Shown: positions 1 to 9,292, counted from the first letter of the stretch. The stretch is DNA of 21,450 bases from Temnopleurus reevesii (GCA_036244855.1 BQKZ01000646.1:93398-114847), one strand, 5' to 3'. The notes: generated by a model not told the origin, from the sequence alone. Translations and numbers: made by a program.

Positions 1-47
<47 letters not shown>

Positions 48-48
48 T
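1..48. repeat. (ATC)n trinucleotide microsatellite
   Basis: Uninterrupted ATC repeats (about 16 units) start the window. No reading frame or gene is associated with it, and the array may continue to the left. Confidence 0.95.
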
Positions 49-344
49 CTTTTGAGCTTCATCCTTTTCCATCGCCAATGACGAATGGCAGTGAGAATAT
101 CCTCAGCATCATTGACAATCCATTATCACCCAACCTTTTCTTTCGTATGAGCTATACCGTATTTCGATAACATAAATAATTTGAATAAATTGTTCTGACG
201 ACAGACATCTGCAATGATCTCGAGAGAAGAAGCGTTTCGTATTTTGATCCCGAAGTGTAACGGGCCCGTCACATAGGCTATGCATTTAGAGCCAATATTC
301 TATGAAATTTAGAATACGCTCTCCGAGTAAGAAATCCACAGGGG
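49..344. other. non-coding stretch, nothing recognised
   Basis: AT-rich unique-looking sequence without a convincing exon or RNA gene. A short GGGCCCGTCACATAGG stretch near 260 resembles the termini of foldback elements elsewhere in the window, but I could not find a partner arm. Confidence 0.5.
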
Positions 345-636
345 TGACGTTTAGCTGACGTTAACATTGTATTCATCTAACATAACATCTTGTCCGTGTT
401 TTCACGAAGTGACGGGAGCCAGATGTTATGGTTACACAATATGAGTTATAAATCCACCGATTGAAACGTGTTATTCTATAAAATAACCACGTTCAATAGG
501 ATGACCGTTGAAATGGTGCTATGTCGGGATTTATTTGTCTTTATGCAACAATCCCTTTTGGCTCCCGTCACTTCATGAAAATACGGACGATGTGTATTCG
601 TCTAGGGTCTAACGCATGTTGCGTCAGTAAAACGCA
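345..636. mobile_element. foldback (MITE-like) element with long inverted arms
   Basis: Positions 392-421 and 559-588 are inverted copies of each other (28 of 30 positions by eye, core AAGTGACGGGAGCCA). The similarity continues outward with indels to about 345 and 636. The ~137-nt spacer contains a second hairpin at about 463-500. There is no transposase frame, so this looks like a non-autonomous DNA element. Outer limits and target duplication are not clear. Confidence 0.65.
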
Positions 637-1104
637 TTTCTTTTGTAATTCTGCTCACAGAGCACGCATTGCTTTAATAGTATTTCTTAGAGAGTATATG
701 TACCATTTATGACTTGTTGGTGAGATAAAAAAATGTTTGGGATACCCAAAACCAAAAGACCCTCTTAACCGACCTACACTTTTTTTTAATTTACATTTTT
801 TTCGTTTTTCACTAAAATATCACAGTAAACTTACAGCAATAAAACCTGAAAGGTCATTTCAGACATTATAGTGCCTTTTACTCCATTATAAGTCTTCTTC
901 TGTACATCAAATATGTTCCGAAAAAAGCATGAAAAAATTCTTATACCGACCGACGCAATTTCTCGGAAAATTTATTCATGGGCAACCAATTGTTATTGGG
1001 CCCTATGCATGGAAATATGTAACTAAGCATCTATGAGAAAAGAAGTTCACTTTGTCCCATGACGGATGGGTTCGGAACCGATCGAGAGACATGGATTTAC
1101 ATCA
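637..1104. other. non-coding stretch, nothing recognised
   Basis: AT-rich sequence with T and A runs. No exon, RNA gene or repeat with a partner was found here. Confidence 0.5.
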
Positions 1105-1955
1105 TGATGAAGTGGTCTTACCCAACTTCCAAGGCGGTCTCCTCTAGATGTCATAAAGAGGTCTCCCAAAGGACGAAAACATAGATCATGATAAGACTCA
1201 ATGAAGATACAAATATGCCCTGAAGAAATGGATGAGAAATAAAATAAAGTACGTTCGTTCTCATATTTTTTTACATTTTTGGGGAAGATTTCTCATCATA
1301 ATCAGTTTGGCCCTTTCGAAGGGTCCGGCTGTGAATTCTTTTGAAATTGTCTTGACCAACTTTCAAGGCGGTTTCCACCAGAAGCCATAAAGATGCCTCC
1401 CAAAAGGACTAAAACATAGATCATGAACAGACTCGATGAAGATACAAAATCACAAATATGCCCCGAAATAGAAGACAAAATAGTATGAAGGCTCTCGTAT
1501 TTGAGCATTCATAAGGAAGATTTCTCATCAAAGCTGCAGTATGGTCCTTTTGAAGCGTTCGGGTGTGAATTCTTTTGAAGGACCAAAAACATAGATCATG
1601 ATAAGACTCAATGAAGATACAAATATGCCCTGAAGAAATAAATGAAAAATAGAATAAAGTGCGTTCGTTCTCATATTTTAAACATTTTTGGGGAAGATTT
1701 CTCATCATAATTGGTTTGGCCCTTTTGAAGGGTCCGGGTGTGAATTCTTTTGAAATGGTCTTGCCCAACTTCCAAGGCGGCTTACAATGGAAATCATGAA
1801 GATGTTTCTCAAAGTACCAAAACATAGATCATGAGAAGACTCAATCACAAATATGCCCCAAAGAAAATAGATGCAAAATAAAATAAATGTTGGCTCTCAT
1901 ATTTTGAGCATTATCATAATCAGTTTGGCCCTTTCCAAATGTCCGGGAATCGGTC
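1105..1955. repeat. degenerate tandem array, unit about 234 bp
   Basis: The motif AACATAGATCATGA recurs at 1178, 1413, 1588 and 1821, each followed by an AGACTCAAT-type sequence. Between these lie other shared blocks (CAACTTCCAAGGCGG at about 1123, 1357 and 1767; GGGGAAGATTTCTCATCATAAT at about 1280 and 1690). Spacings are 235, 175 and 233, so one unit has lost about 60 bp. The two reading frames crossing it on the - strand have no recognisable domains and I treat them as chance. Confidence 0.85.
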
Positions 1956-2336
1956 ATTCGACCATTTTGGTTCGACAAGGTGTGAGGCACTGTATTTTTG
2001 TTATTTTATGCCGTTTTATTTTCTTTCAAGGAAGTTAACTTAAGGAAAGCATAAACAATCTGATCATACCCCGCCCTCTCTACAATCGTTTGTCTGAAAA
2101 CCTAAATGTCATTGAACAAAAAAAAAACATCTTCTGCAATTTGCGAAGATCCTCCATCTGCAGATAATAAATGATGCAACTAATAGCTGTGGGAAGATTT
2201 GAAACTATTTCAAAGCTGAATAGTATCAAAGTCAATATTCTTAGAGCAAACGGGGATGATGATCGAGCCATTAAAGGGTGGAGATGATGAATGGGTGATC
2301 TTAGGAGGAGCGTCGCGTGCACTGAGATAACAAACA
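1956..2336. other. non-coding stretch, nothing recognised
   Basis: No exon signature or RNA gene seen. The sequence leads directly into the next tandem array. Confidence 0.5.
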
Positions 2337-3616
2337 CTGTGCAATTGTAACGTCTACCAACACAATACCACCATCACTCATTGGTCTGCAAGTACAGACC
2401 TAAGGCTTTCAGTGTGAGCATGATACAGAGTATGTGATCTTTCACAACATGGCACACTACATTGCTTTCGTCAGAGGCTGTAGGAAAGAACAATGCTGGG
2501 TGTGATGTTTGTCATACAATGCATACCCTGTATCACGCTCTGCGCTTGCACACAAAGAAAGCCTATGGTCTGTGCGTGCAGACTAATCACTCATCTCTGT
2601 TACGAAATAATGAAGCCCGGATCAAACCCGGCGTCATTTCATCTTGTACCGTCCTACGCAAAAGGGGTCGGAAGAACATTGGAACATGAAACAAGACATG
2701 TTGCCAACGATTTGGAACGGGTGCAATCACAAATCCGTGGATATAGTCAACGTGTGCAAAGCGTATTTTGATTACGTTTACAATTGCTATGCCAAAAGAA
2801 TGCGCAGGGAACAGGTTTAACTGATGCTCAATTCAATCAGATTGCTGTCAAACTGTACGCGCATGTTAGAGCGGAGATATTATAAACACAGTACAATTGT
2901 AACGTCTACCAACACAATACCACCATCACTCATTTGTGTTTCGAAATGATATAGCCCGTATCAAACTCGGCGTCATTTCGGTGCTGTCATATAAGAGAGC
3001 CCTAAATACATTGGAACTTGGAACAAGTCCTGTTGCCAACGATTAGGAACGGGTGCAATCACAAATCCGTGTATATAGTCAATGTGTGCAAAGCGTATTT
3101 TGATTAGGTTTACAATTGCCTTGCCAAAAGAATGCGCAGGGAGCAGGTTTGACTGATGCTCAATTCAATCAGATTGCTGTCAACGCGCACGTTAGATTTG
3201 AAATAACACTGTGCGATTGTAACGTTTTCCATCACGATGAAGCTATCACTCATTAATTGCTATTGCGAAATGATGTAGCCCGGATAAAACCCGGCGTCAT
3301 TCATTTTGTGCCATCTTACGCAAAACCTGTCGTAAGTATATTGGTGTAGATAGTCAAAATGTGCACAGCGTAAACTTGATAAGGTTTACAATTGCCTTGC
3401 TAAAATGCGCAGGGAACGTGCTTGGCTAATGCTCAATTCGTTCACATTGTTCTCTCGAGGTACACGCATGTTAGCGTTGAGATAACAAATACTGTGCAAT
3501 TGTAACGTCTATCAACACAATGCCACCATCACCATGATCACGCAGTGCTGTTGCTAAATGATGAAGCCCAGATCAAACTCGGCGTCATTTTATTTCGGGA
3601 CTTGTGCCGCCTTATA
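2337..3616. repeat. degenerate satellite-like tandem array, four units of about 280-340 bp
   Basis: Units begin with CTGTGCAATTGTAACGTCT or close variants at 2337, 2889, 3209 and 3492. All share the block AGCCCGGATCAAACCCGGCGTCATT. At least three share CGTATTTTGATTAGGTTTACA and AATGCGCAGGGAACA-type blocks. The first unit is long only because it carries a 204-bp insertion (2382-2585). The fourth is cut short. Copies differ by many substitutions and deletions, so the array is old. No conserved reading frame runs through it. Confidence 0.88.
2382..2585. mobile_element. non-autonomous TIR element (MITE) with 9-bp target site duplication
   Basis: Terminal inverted repeats at 2382-2410 and 2557-2585 match at about 24 of 29 positions. 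They begin TGGTCTGC on one side and TAGTCTGC on the other, and similarity extends further inward (GAGCATGATACAGAGTATG against its inverted partner near 2521-2540). Direct repeats ATCACTCAT lie at 2373-2381 and 2586-2594. The next array unit, near 2935, shows the uninterrupted target, which acts as an internal empty site. The TIR ends contain small hairpins (GGTCTG..CAGACC). An 8-10 bp target duplication is typical of Mutator-like elements, so that family is a reasonable guess only. Confidence 0.8.
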
Positions 3617-5936
3617 CGAAATTTTGGTACGATCGATTCGTGGGGTAATAGGTGTAGAACACCCAATGTAAGCTCCGTTTTGTCGCTCCTGTGTGAACGG
3701 GCCTTCATAATCGATCGGACAAAGCGCGTTCGGCTTTTTCGACTGATCCTTTATTTTGCCGGCGAAAAGGAAGGAAATGATCAAGGTAATACAAACTTTT
3801 AGAAAATGTATCAAAGCCAATTGCACCCCACGGAGCGATGAAATATTTCACAATCATATTTTTATCCGCGATCTATTTCCTCTCCAGTTATTCATCATAC
3901 TCTCCTAAGCTTCCAATTTCTATTTCTAACACAATATGTGTCAGCGGTCCGAGCAAGCAGTGATTAATATCTCATCGGGAATATCCAACTAAAGCATGGA
4001 TTAGTGCGGTATTCCAAACATCCAAAATCGTAAGCCTGGCCAATTATCCAATCATAGCCGCAACAGTCGTCGTGTCGAAATCGGAAGGCATATTTTCACG
4101 AAGGTTTTCAAGCGCGCAATGATCATTCATAATTCCAAATGTCATTTTCGTCACCCTTTGGCCTTGTTGGCTTGTTGGCTTTTTCAAGCACATATTAAGA
4201 AACTAGGGTGTAGTTTTTGCACCCTAAGGGGTACAGCCACTGGTCTAATAGCAGCACCCTTTCAGATGGAGACATGCACTTTTAGGAAGGAGATATTCAT
4301 TCTTTTAGTGGAGATATAAACCCTCAGGGTGGAAATCTCAATCGTCGAAGGCCACCCCATAAAGGGTTCATATCGCCACTTTAAATGTGCACATAATGTA
4401 TTAGCGGCTGCACCCATAAGGATGCAAAATTTGATCTTGATTGTACCAGCACATAGTCTTTACCTCTGGCCGGTGTATTATCTAAGTTAGATGTTAACAT
4501 GTTAGTTGAATCTGTCATGTATTGAGTTTCAAGTGATTTAATATTTTTAGCCAAAGAGGATTTGAGGGGAAAACAACTAAAATCATTCAATAGACAATAT
4601 AGTATTTTCAAACTTACTTGTCAAAAGTTCGGGTTCTTAAATAATTTATGCCTTTTTCAGGATGGCTTCCGGCGATACAAGACATTTTTTTCTACAAAAC
4701 GTTGAATTATGACGTTTTTGCACGATGTGACTGCGTGGATTGTTTCCATTTTTCATGGAACATTTCTCAATTTCGTTGAAGATTGATCATGGACGTACGA
4801 ATATTGTAGGCCTATATCCTTGGTTATATTAAGGAATCCACACTGCATGAGGGATTCAGGGGCCAGTTGCATAATACGTTTTGCCATAGAAAACTCTGCT
4901 GACAAACAAAATACGCACAAATTCTGGCAAATAGTAATTTTGCAATAAACTTTTATACGGGGAAATTTTCCAGCAGAAATTTTGTTTGTTTTTTAGGGGT
5001 GGAAGATATCCCGAATAATATGAAAAGGAAAAAAAATCATAAAACCTGTCGTTCATCCTCAGAAAACTCAGAAAATGGATTAAAGAGACTGCATCCCTTC
5101 TATAGCGCCGCAATTCAACGATGAGGGCTGGAGGGGGATCAAGACTATTTCAAGCCCCCCCCCCCTAAAAATTGTTCGCCCTACTCTAGTTCTGCTTACA
5201 TTTCTCAGACAATTTGTTTTCAAGCGTCTGTTGACTCTGTTCTTCCATTAATGTATCACCTTGGACAGTGGTGACAGTATTATTGCCTCCAAAATGTTAA
5301 AAACCGCATAAACAGTTGTAAGAATTTCAAACGCAAAATTTTCCTTGAACTGTCATCGGTGCATTAAGAAAACCAGACCAGCAATGCCCATTAATTTTTA
5401 CGATTAATTTAGTCATTTAGCAAGAAAAATTGTTTAGTTAATGTTCAAGAAGACTGTTACAGTTATACGAAGGCTGCTTCTCCGAACACTCATTGTTTTA
5501 AAAGAAATTTCGATATTCCCAAAATATCTGTGCTTCAACGTGTTTTAATAATCGCATATTGAAAACGAGTAGAAAAGGAGCGTTTAATATACCGACGATT
5601 TGTTGGCTCGGTAGAACAATGTTTTTATGCTAAACTAATTCATTTTCAGATCAATAAATTACACTCGGAACAATTTTATAACCATTATCAGAGTAGGCCT
5701 ATTCAGAACCTTTATTTTTGTCGAGGAAATAAACATTACATTTTCGTGCAGTGGAATAACCAAAGTCCTTTACGGTAACGGAGATCGGGATGAGATGTTC
5801 TGTGAATGATATTCACGGACGATGTACTGTTATGTCATCACTTGTGGTTTGTCAATATTTTGTGTCCATGATAAGCCCAAAAAGCTCCCTTTTCGAAATT
5901 ATGCAAACGTAAAAATTTGATTTTCTTCCTTTTTAG
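3617..5936. other. long non-coding interval (Wnt4 intron or upstream DNA)
   Basis: I see no exon with a protein match here, in particular none of the earlier Wnt exons. Contents are AT-rich DNA, a block of CACCCT/AGGGTG motifs around 4195-4365, and a run of C near 5155-5165. Since the first recognisable Wnt exon copy starts at 5937, this is probably part of the preceding Wnt4 intron. Confidence 0.5.
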
Positions 5937-6048
5937 ACTATTGAAGATAACATGCGAGTAGAATGCAAGGCTTTGGCATCTCTTGAGCCTGCGGGATCAA
6001 GACGTATTAGACATGTTAGAAATTGACACCTCGTTCAACAAATTTAAT
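5937..6048 (+). pseudogene. decayed copy of the Wnt4 penultimate exon (copy 1)
   Basis: After a TTTTTAG acceptor-like sequence the frame reads TIEDNMRVECK, matching the first 11 residues of the real exon at 6964 apart from one M-to-V change. After that the sequence is shifted and broken: the CHGVSGSC block is lost and a stop follows. The tail CAACAAATTTAAT matches the tail of copy 2 (6522-6614 and following), which shows that the two are duplicates including flanking intron DNA. Its intron immediately upstream differs from those of the other copies. It is not expected to encode functional Wnt. Confidence 0.8.
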
Positions 6049-6136
6049 CTGAAATAAAGATTTAAATTTATTTATATGTCTTTGAAACAAATGTTATTAA
6101 CGTCACAAATATGCCCCTCTACTTCTTCCATCGCAG

Positions 6137-6165
6137 GCGATTGGAGATCAAACGGGAATGCACTG
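6137..6165 (+). pseudogene. very short remnant of the Wnt4 exon start
   Basis: After a CAG acceptor, GCGATTGGAGATCAAACGGG and GAATGCA resemble ACGATCGAGGAC...GGAATGCA of the real exon with deletions. Similarity stops after about 29 nt. The preceding intron block ACGTCACAAATATGCCCCTCT is shared with the other copies, which supports a duplication origin. Confidence 0.55.
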
Positions 6166-6521
6166 TGAGCAAAAGGGACAAAGCATTTGGACAAATTAAA
6201 CAACTTCCATTGAATCATTCAAAATAGCTAGATGTCCAGAAGACGAATAAAGTGGGTCATGGACAATAGAGCCGTACGCCGTGTATTGAACGGTGCGGAC
6301 ACAATAATAACAAACCGGTTCCGATTCGAATAAAATTACAAAGGAACATTGAATTAGCGTTCGATTTAATTTTTTAATAAATAGATTATATCGTGTTACT
6401 GATTAAAGAAAATATACTTCGAAAAATGATACCCACATCACATTAGAAATTTCAGTTTATTCTATTATTGACGTCACAAATTCATGTCCTCTCCACCAAT
6501 ATTCATCCCTTTCATCTTCAG

Positions 6522-6614
6522 ACGATCGAAGACAACATGCGGATGGAATGCAAGTGCCACGGTGTCTCGGGTTCCTGCGAGATGAAAACCTGCCGGAAGT
6601 CGATGCCCACGTTC
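6522..6614 (+). pseudogene. truncated, well-preserved Wnt4 exon copy (copy 2)
   Basis: This 93-nt segment follows a TTCAG acceptor and encodes 31 residues aligned to the first 31 of the real exon. They include [10 protein letters not shown], whose first serine is the palmitoleoylation site in Wnt proteins. By eye it differs from the real exon at seven nucleotides. Six are synonymous third-position changes and one changes the W of KTCWKS to R. After TTC it leaves the Wnt sequence, reads about ten unrelated codons and stops. No donor site at the position used by the real exon is present, because the rest of the exon is missing. It could be a dead duplicate or a terminating alternative exon. Confidence 0.82.
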
Positions 6615-6702
6615 CACAAATTTAATTCTAAATTTCTTATTTCTTAGAAACAAGTGTTAATGACGTCACAAATATGCCTCCCCACTCTATCTTTCATCTC
6701 AG

Positions 6703-6731
6703 ACGATTGAAGATCAAACGGGAATGCACCC
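6703..6731 (+). pseudogene. second very short remnant of the Wnt4 exon start
   Basis: After a CTCAG acceptor, ACGATTGAAGATCAAACGGG and GAATGCA match the start of the real exon with deletions. It is nearly identical to the remnant at 6137. The flanking block ACGTCACAAATATGCCTCCCC and the downstream TTGGACAAATTA...AATCATTCAAAATCGCTAGATG are also shared with that region, so the two were copied together as part of a larger unit. Confidence 0.6.
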
Positions 6732-6807
6732 TGATCAGAAGGAATACAGATTTTGGACAAATTACAAATTAAACAATTTCCATAAAATCATTCAAAATCG
6801 CTAGATG

Positions 6808-6838
6808 CACAAACACACTCACACACACACACATATAT
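6808..6838. repeat. (CA)n microsatellite, slightly interrupted
   Basis: A CA-rich run ending in ATATAT. It is a simple repeat located within the Wnt4 exon-duplication block. Confidence 0.85.
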
Positions 6839-6963
6839 CGTCAAAAATGATACCTGTATATCATGTTAAGCAATTTCCTTTTATTTTATTTAAATGATAT
6901 ATTAACGTGACAAATATATGTTCTCCCCCCCCCCCACCCTTTCCCTTTCCATTTCATTTATAG

Positions 6964-7230
6964 ACGATCGAGGACAACATGCGGATGGAATGCAAGTGCC
7001 ACGGCGTGTCGGGCTCGTGCGAGATGAAAACCTGCTGGAAGTCGATGCCCACATTCAGCGACATCGGCCACGTCCTCAAGGAGAAGTTCGACGGCGCCAC
7101 CGAGGTCCAGTCCCTAAAGATCGGGTCCAGACAGCAGCTGGTACCGCAGAACGCAGACTTCAAGCCCCACACCAGCTCGGACCTGGTCTATCTGGTGCCG
7201 TCGCCAGACTTCTGTGAAGAGGACTTGAAG
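6964..7230 (+). CDS. wnt4: Wnt family secreted ligand, Wnt4-like, penultimate coding exon
   Basis: This internal exon of 89 codons starts after a polypyrimidine tract and TAG acceptor and ends AAG|GTAGTA. It encodes [20 protein letters not shown], then [20 protein letters not shown], and ends [19 protein letters not shown] is the Wnt signature. Its first serine (residue 16 of this exon) is the site that Porcupine palmitoleoylates in the ER and that contacts Frizzled. The strings [10 protein letters not shown] and FKPHT..DLVYL.PSPDFCE match vertebrate Wnt4 better than other Wnts I can recall. The product is a secreted glycoprotein acting through Frizzled receptors. Both boundaries fall between codons and join in frame to the exon at 8188. 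Earlier exons (signal peptide, N-terminal cysteines) are not in the window. Assignment to Wnt4 rather than a neighbouring subfamily is from memory of the family. Confidence 0.93.
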
Positions 7231-7263
7231 GTAGTACTTTTTGTTCACAAACTTTTAATAAGA

Positions 7264-7372
7264 TAAGGGCGCCATTGCATAAAAAGGTGCGTTTGAACGC
7301 AAACCTGACAATTAAAAGCAACTCAATTTTCAAACAATCAGGAGCGCGTATTTTTATGCAATAGGGCTCTGA
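7264..7372. mobile_element. small foldback element in the Wnt4 intron
   Basis: ATTGCATAAAAAGGTGCG near 7273 and GCGTATTTTTATGCAAT near 7347 are inverted copies, flanked by AGGGC and its partner GGGCTCT. The centre contains a second, looser inverted pair (AACCTGACAATTAAAAGC and CAATCAGG). No coding capacity. It is probably a tiny MITE, but no target duplication was identified. Confidence 0.55.
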
Positions 7373-7424
7373 TTGTAAAACGCCACCTCCAAATTTTATC
7401 GAAATCCTTTTTGTCAATTTAGAT

Positions 7425-7605
7425 CGTGGACCCCGACAGTCGTTGATTAGCTCCAATGCTCTATCCTGTTCTTGTTGAACGCCAGGCAGGGTAGCAGAAA
7501 TTCCCATATTTTGACGTATTTTGGTATAACGCTGCCGGGCATCGAATCCTGAACCTCCCAGTTGTGAGGCGAGCGCTCTACTGATTGACCCAATACACCA
7601 GTGTT
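7425..7605 (-). mobile_element. tRNA-derived SINE-like sequence, minus orientation
   Basis: On the - strand a tRNA-like head runs left from about 7599. It contains a sequence like the tRNA A-box region (TCAATCAGTAGAGC) and GATTCGATGCC (7538-7548), a close match to the B-box consensus GGTTCGANTCC, with tRNA-like spacing. A tRNA-unrelated body follows to about 7425. This is the structure of a tRNA-derived SINE. Ends and target duplications were not resolved, and the family was not identified. Confidence 0.5.
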
Positions 7606-8187
7606 CATGTAAAGAAACGATCAAGAAGGTTTAGTTTCATACCATTTTAAATTACTCCTTGCCTTTTCAGGATGTTGCAACATAAACTACTGTGATAAAA
7701 TGAAAAAAATGTAAGTGATGACGTCACAAGACATAAACATAAATTGCATCAACTCGTTCATGTCCTTTAAAATCAAATTTGCATGTCCATCAAAATATAA
7801 GAAACATCATTTTATGTCTCTCAGAGACACAGAAACGTTTTTAATGATAGTAGGTTCTACATTACACATTTGTCTGAAAACATTATTTAGAGTTGTCGTT
7901 TTTAACACATGTTACAATTAAAATAGTTATACTTTGATACGTTCTTACTAGATTTCTATCAATCTTCATCCATGGTTTGTATGCTTGAGGCTGGGTACAG
8001 TCTGACATTTTCGAAAGCTTAATTGTTGGTTTTACAAGTTAAAAGCAACCTTTTCCTGTTTTCGTTGGCATGAAGTGCAAGACCATAAAAGACCATAGAC
8101 GTGTTCAAAGAGCAGATTGTTTTTGTCGATTCTTTCTCTCTTTTTTTTTCTTCCCCTCTTCCTCTTTCCCATTCACCCACCTAGCAG

Positions 8188-8385
8188 GGATCACTGGGAA
8201 CTCACGGTCGACGATGCAACAAGACTTCGAAAGCCATCGACGGCTGCGAGCTCATGTGCTGTGGCCGTGGCTTCAACACGCACATCGAGGAGGTGGTCGA
8301 GCGATGTAGCTGCAAGTTTCATTGGTGCTGCTACGTCAAGTGTAGGAATTGCCATCGGACGGTGGAGGTGCATACGTGTAAATGA
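8188..8385 (+). CDS. wnt4: Wnt4-like last coding exon with stop codon
   Basis: The exon opens after CTAGCAG and runs 65 codons to TGA (8383-8385). It reads [14 protein letters not shown], then [29 protein letters not shown] and VHTCK. This is the C-terminal cysteine-rich domain of Wnt proteins, with twelve cysteines visible and the near-terminal cysteine in place. The CNKTS segment contains an N-glycosylation sequon (NKT). It joins in frame after EEDLK of the exon at 6964 across a 957-bp intron. The match to vertebrate Wnt4 ([26 protein letters not shown]) is strong. No truncation or frameshift is seen. Together the two exons supply about 154 residues, under half of a complete Wnt protein. 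Confidence 0.95.
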   Translation, partial: GSLGTHGRRCNKTSKAIDGCELMCCGRGFNTHIEEVVERCSCKFHWCCYVKCRNCHRTVEVHTCK

Positions 8386-8944
8386 GCACGCGGGACTGAA
8401 CTTTGCGATATGCGCGTGTTGTGCGCGCGCCGTCGCGTGTGTATGATCGTTTTGCGCGATTCCGCATCTGTGATTGGACAATATTTATCGTCACGTGATG
8501 AAATGTCACGACATATTTTTTTAACAGTATTCATTTACATCTACGGAATGGCCTTATAATCTATGGCGTTTTGTATGTAGGGAATTGGCACGATTCTGGG
8601 GTGAAAATTCGGAAGTTTTACGAGCTTCATTCTACCGTAAAAACCAGCTTAGACCAAGCACAATTCGGGAAAATAGGACCTATATTCAACACTCATTTTT
8701 ATCCAGTCGTCTTTAGGAGCTGCGATTCGGGAAAATATCAGACCCCTTTCAAACGTTTGAGTGTCCAAAAAGTGTTGATGTGTATTCTGCTCCTATAGCC
8801 CAGGGAATGCTCCATTTTAACATGTTGTAAGTGGAGATTACATGTACGTAATGCCTTGATATAACTTAAGATGTTAAAAAGTTCAAACAAATGTATATAT
8901 TTGATGGCATGTTACAGTGATTGATAAAGACGACCATACCGTCA

Positions 8945-9047
8945 TACCGCCGAAGAGCGCCGAAAAGTTACTCTTCGGCACTTTCCGACGTTTGGTAAAT
9001 CGATTCCAAAAACTCTTCGGCACTCTTCGGCACTTTTCGGTAATATT
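8945..9047. repeat. cluster of CTTCGGCAC motifs in both orientations
   Basis: CTCTTCGGCAC occurs at about 8972, 9011 and 9021. Inverted forms GCCGAAGAGCGCCGAAAAG lie at about 8949. TACCG at the left end and CGGTA at the right end are also inverted. The whole block could fold into a hairpin. It lies about 560 nt after the Wnt4 stop codon, so it may be transcribed. Confidence 0.6.
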
Positions 9048-9266
9048 GTGCCTTTAGTAAGACCCGATGAGGTGCTTTATCTTATTTTCATCAACATCGG
9101 TTAAATCAGTCAAAATTTACGACATACACTGTATTTTGCGGAGCAATGGCATGTTTTTCTGTTTCCCAATCTCAAACGTTGGCACTCTTTATCCGCCTTA
9201 TCCTCATTTACAAGCATTATTCGGATTGCATTTCTTACTTTTTTAAGGTACCCTAAATGTTAATGA

Positions 9267-9292
9267 AATAAAAAAGAATAATCGAAAATAAA
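9267..9292 (+). terminator. candidate Wnt4 polyadenylation signals
   Basis: Two AATAAA hexamers at 9267-9272 and 9287-9292 lie about 0.9 kb after the Wnt4 stop codon. AATAAA is frequent in DNA this AT-rich and another lies at 10061, so the true cleavage site cannot be decided from sequence. Confidence 0.25.

Noticed and set aside
521..712. 63-codon open frame on the + strand
   Set aside because: It runs through one arm of the foldback element and has no domain or codon signature.
1302..1825. Overlapping - strand frames of 68 and 134 codons
   Set aside because: They are translations of the 234-bp tandem array; repeated peptide segments follow from repeated DNA.
2462..2771. Overlapping + strand frames over the MITE and array
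   Set aside because: Both cross the transposon boundary and the array and match no family.
1105..3616. CRISPR array
   Set aside because: Units are long and diverged, there are no short identical repeats with unique spacers, and the DNA is eukaryotic.
3617..5936. Earlier Wnt4 exons
   Set aside because: I looked for the conserved EWGGCSDN-type and N-terminal cysteine segments on the + strand and saw none, so they are presumed outside the window.
6918..7217. Alternative 99-codon + strand frame over the Wnt4 exon
   Set aside because: It is out of frame with the conserved Wnt sequence and starts in the poly-C tract.
7160..7624. 154-codon - strand frame
   Set aside because: It covers the back of the Wnt4 exon, a foldback element and the SINE-like sequence, with no domain. 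It looks like a chance frame.
8070..8481. Several frames on both strands over the last Wnt4 exon
   Set aside because: Shadow frames; the conserved cysteine-rich Wnt frame is the one ending at 8385.
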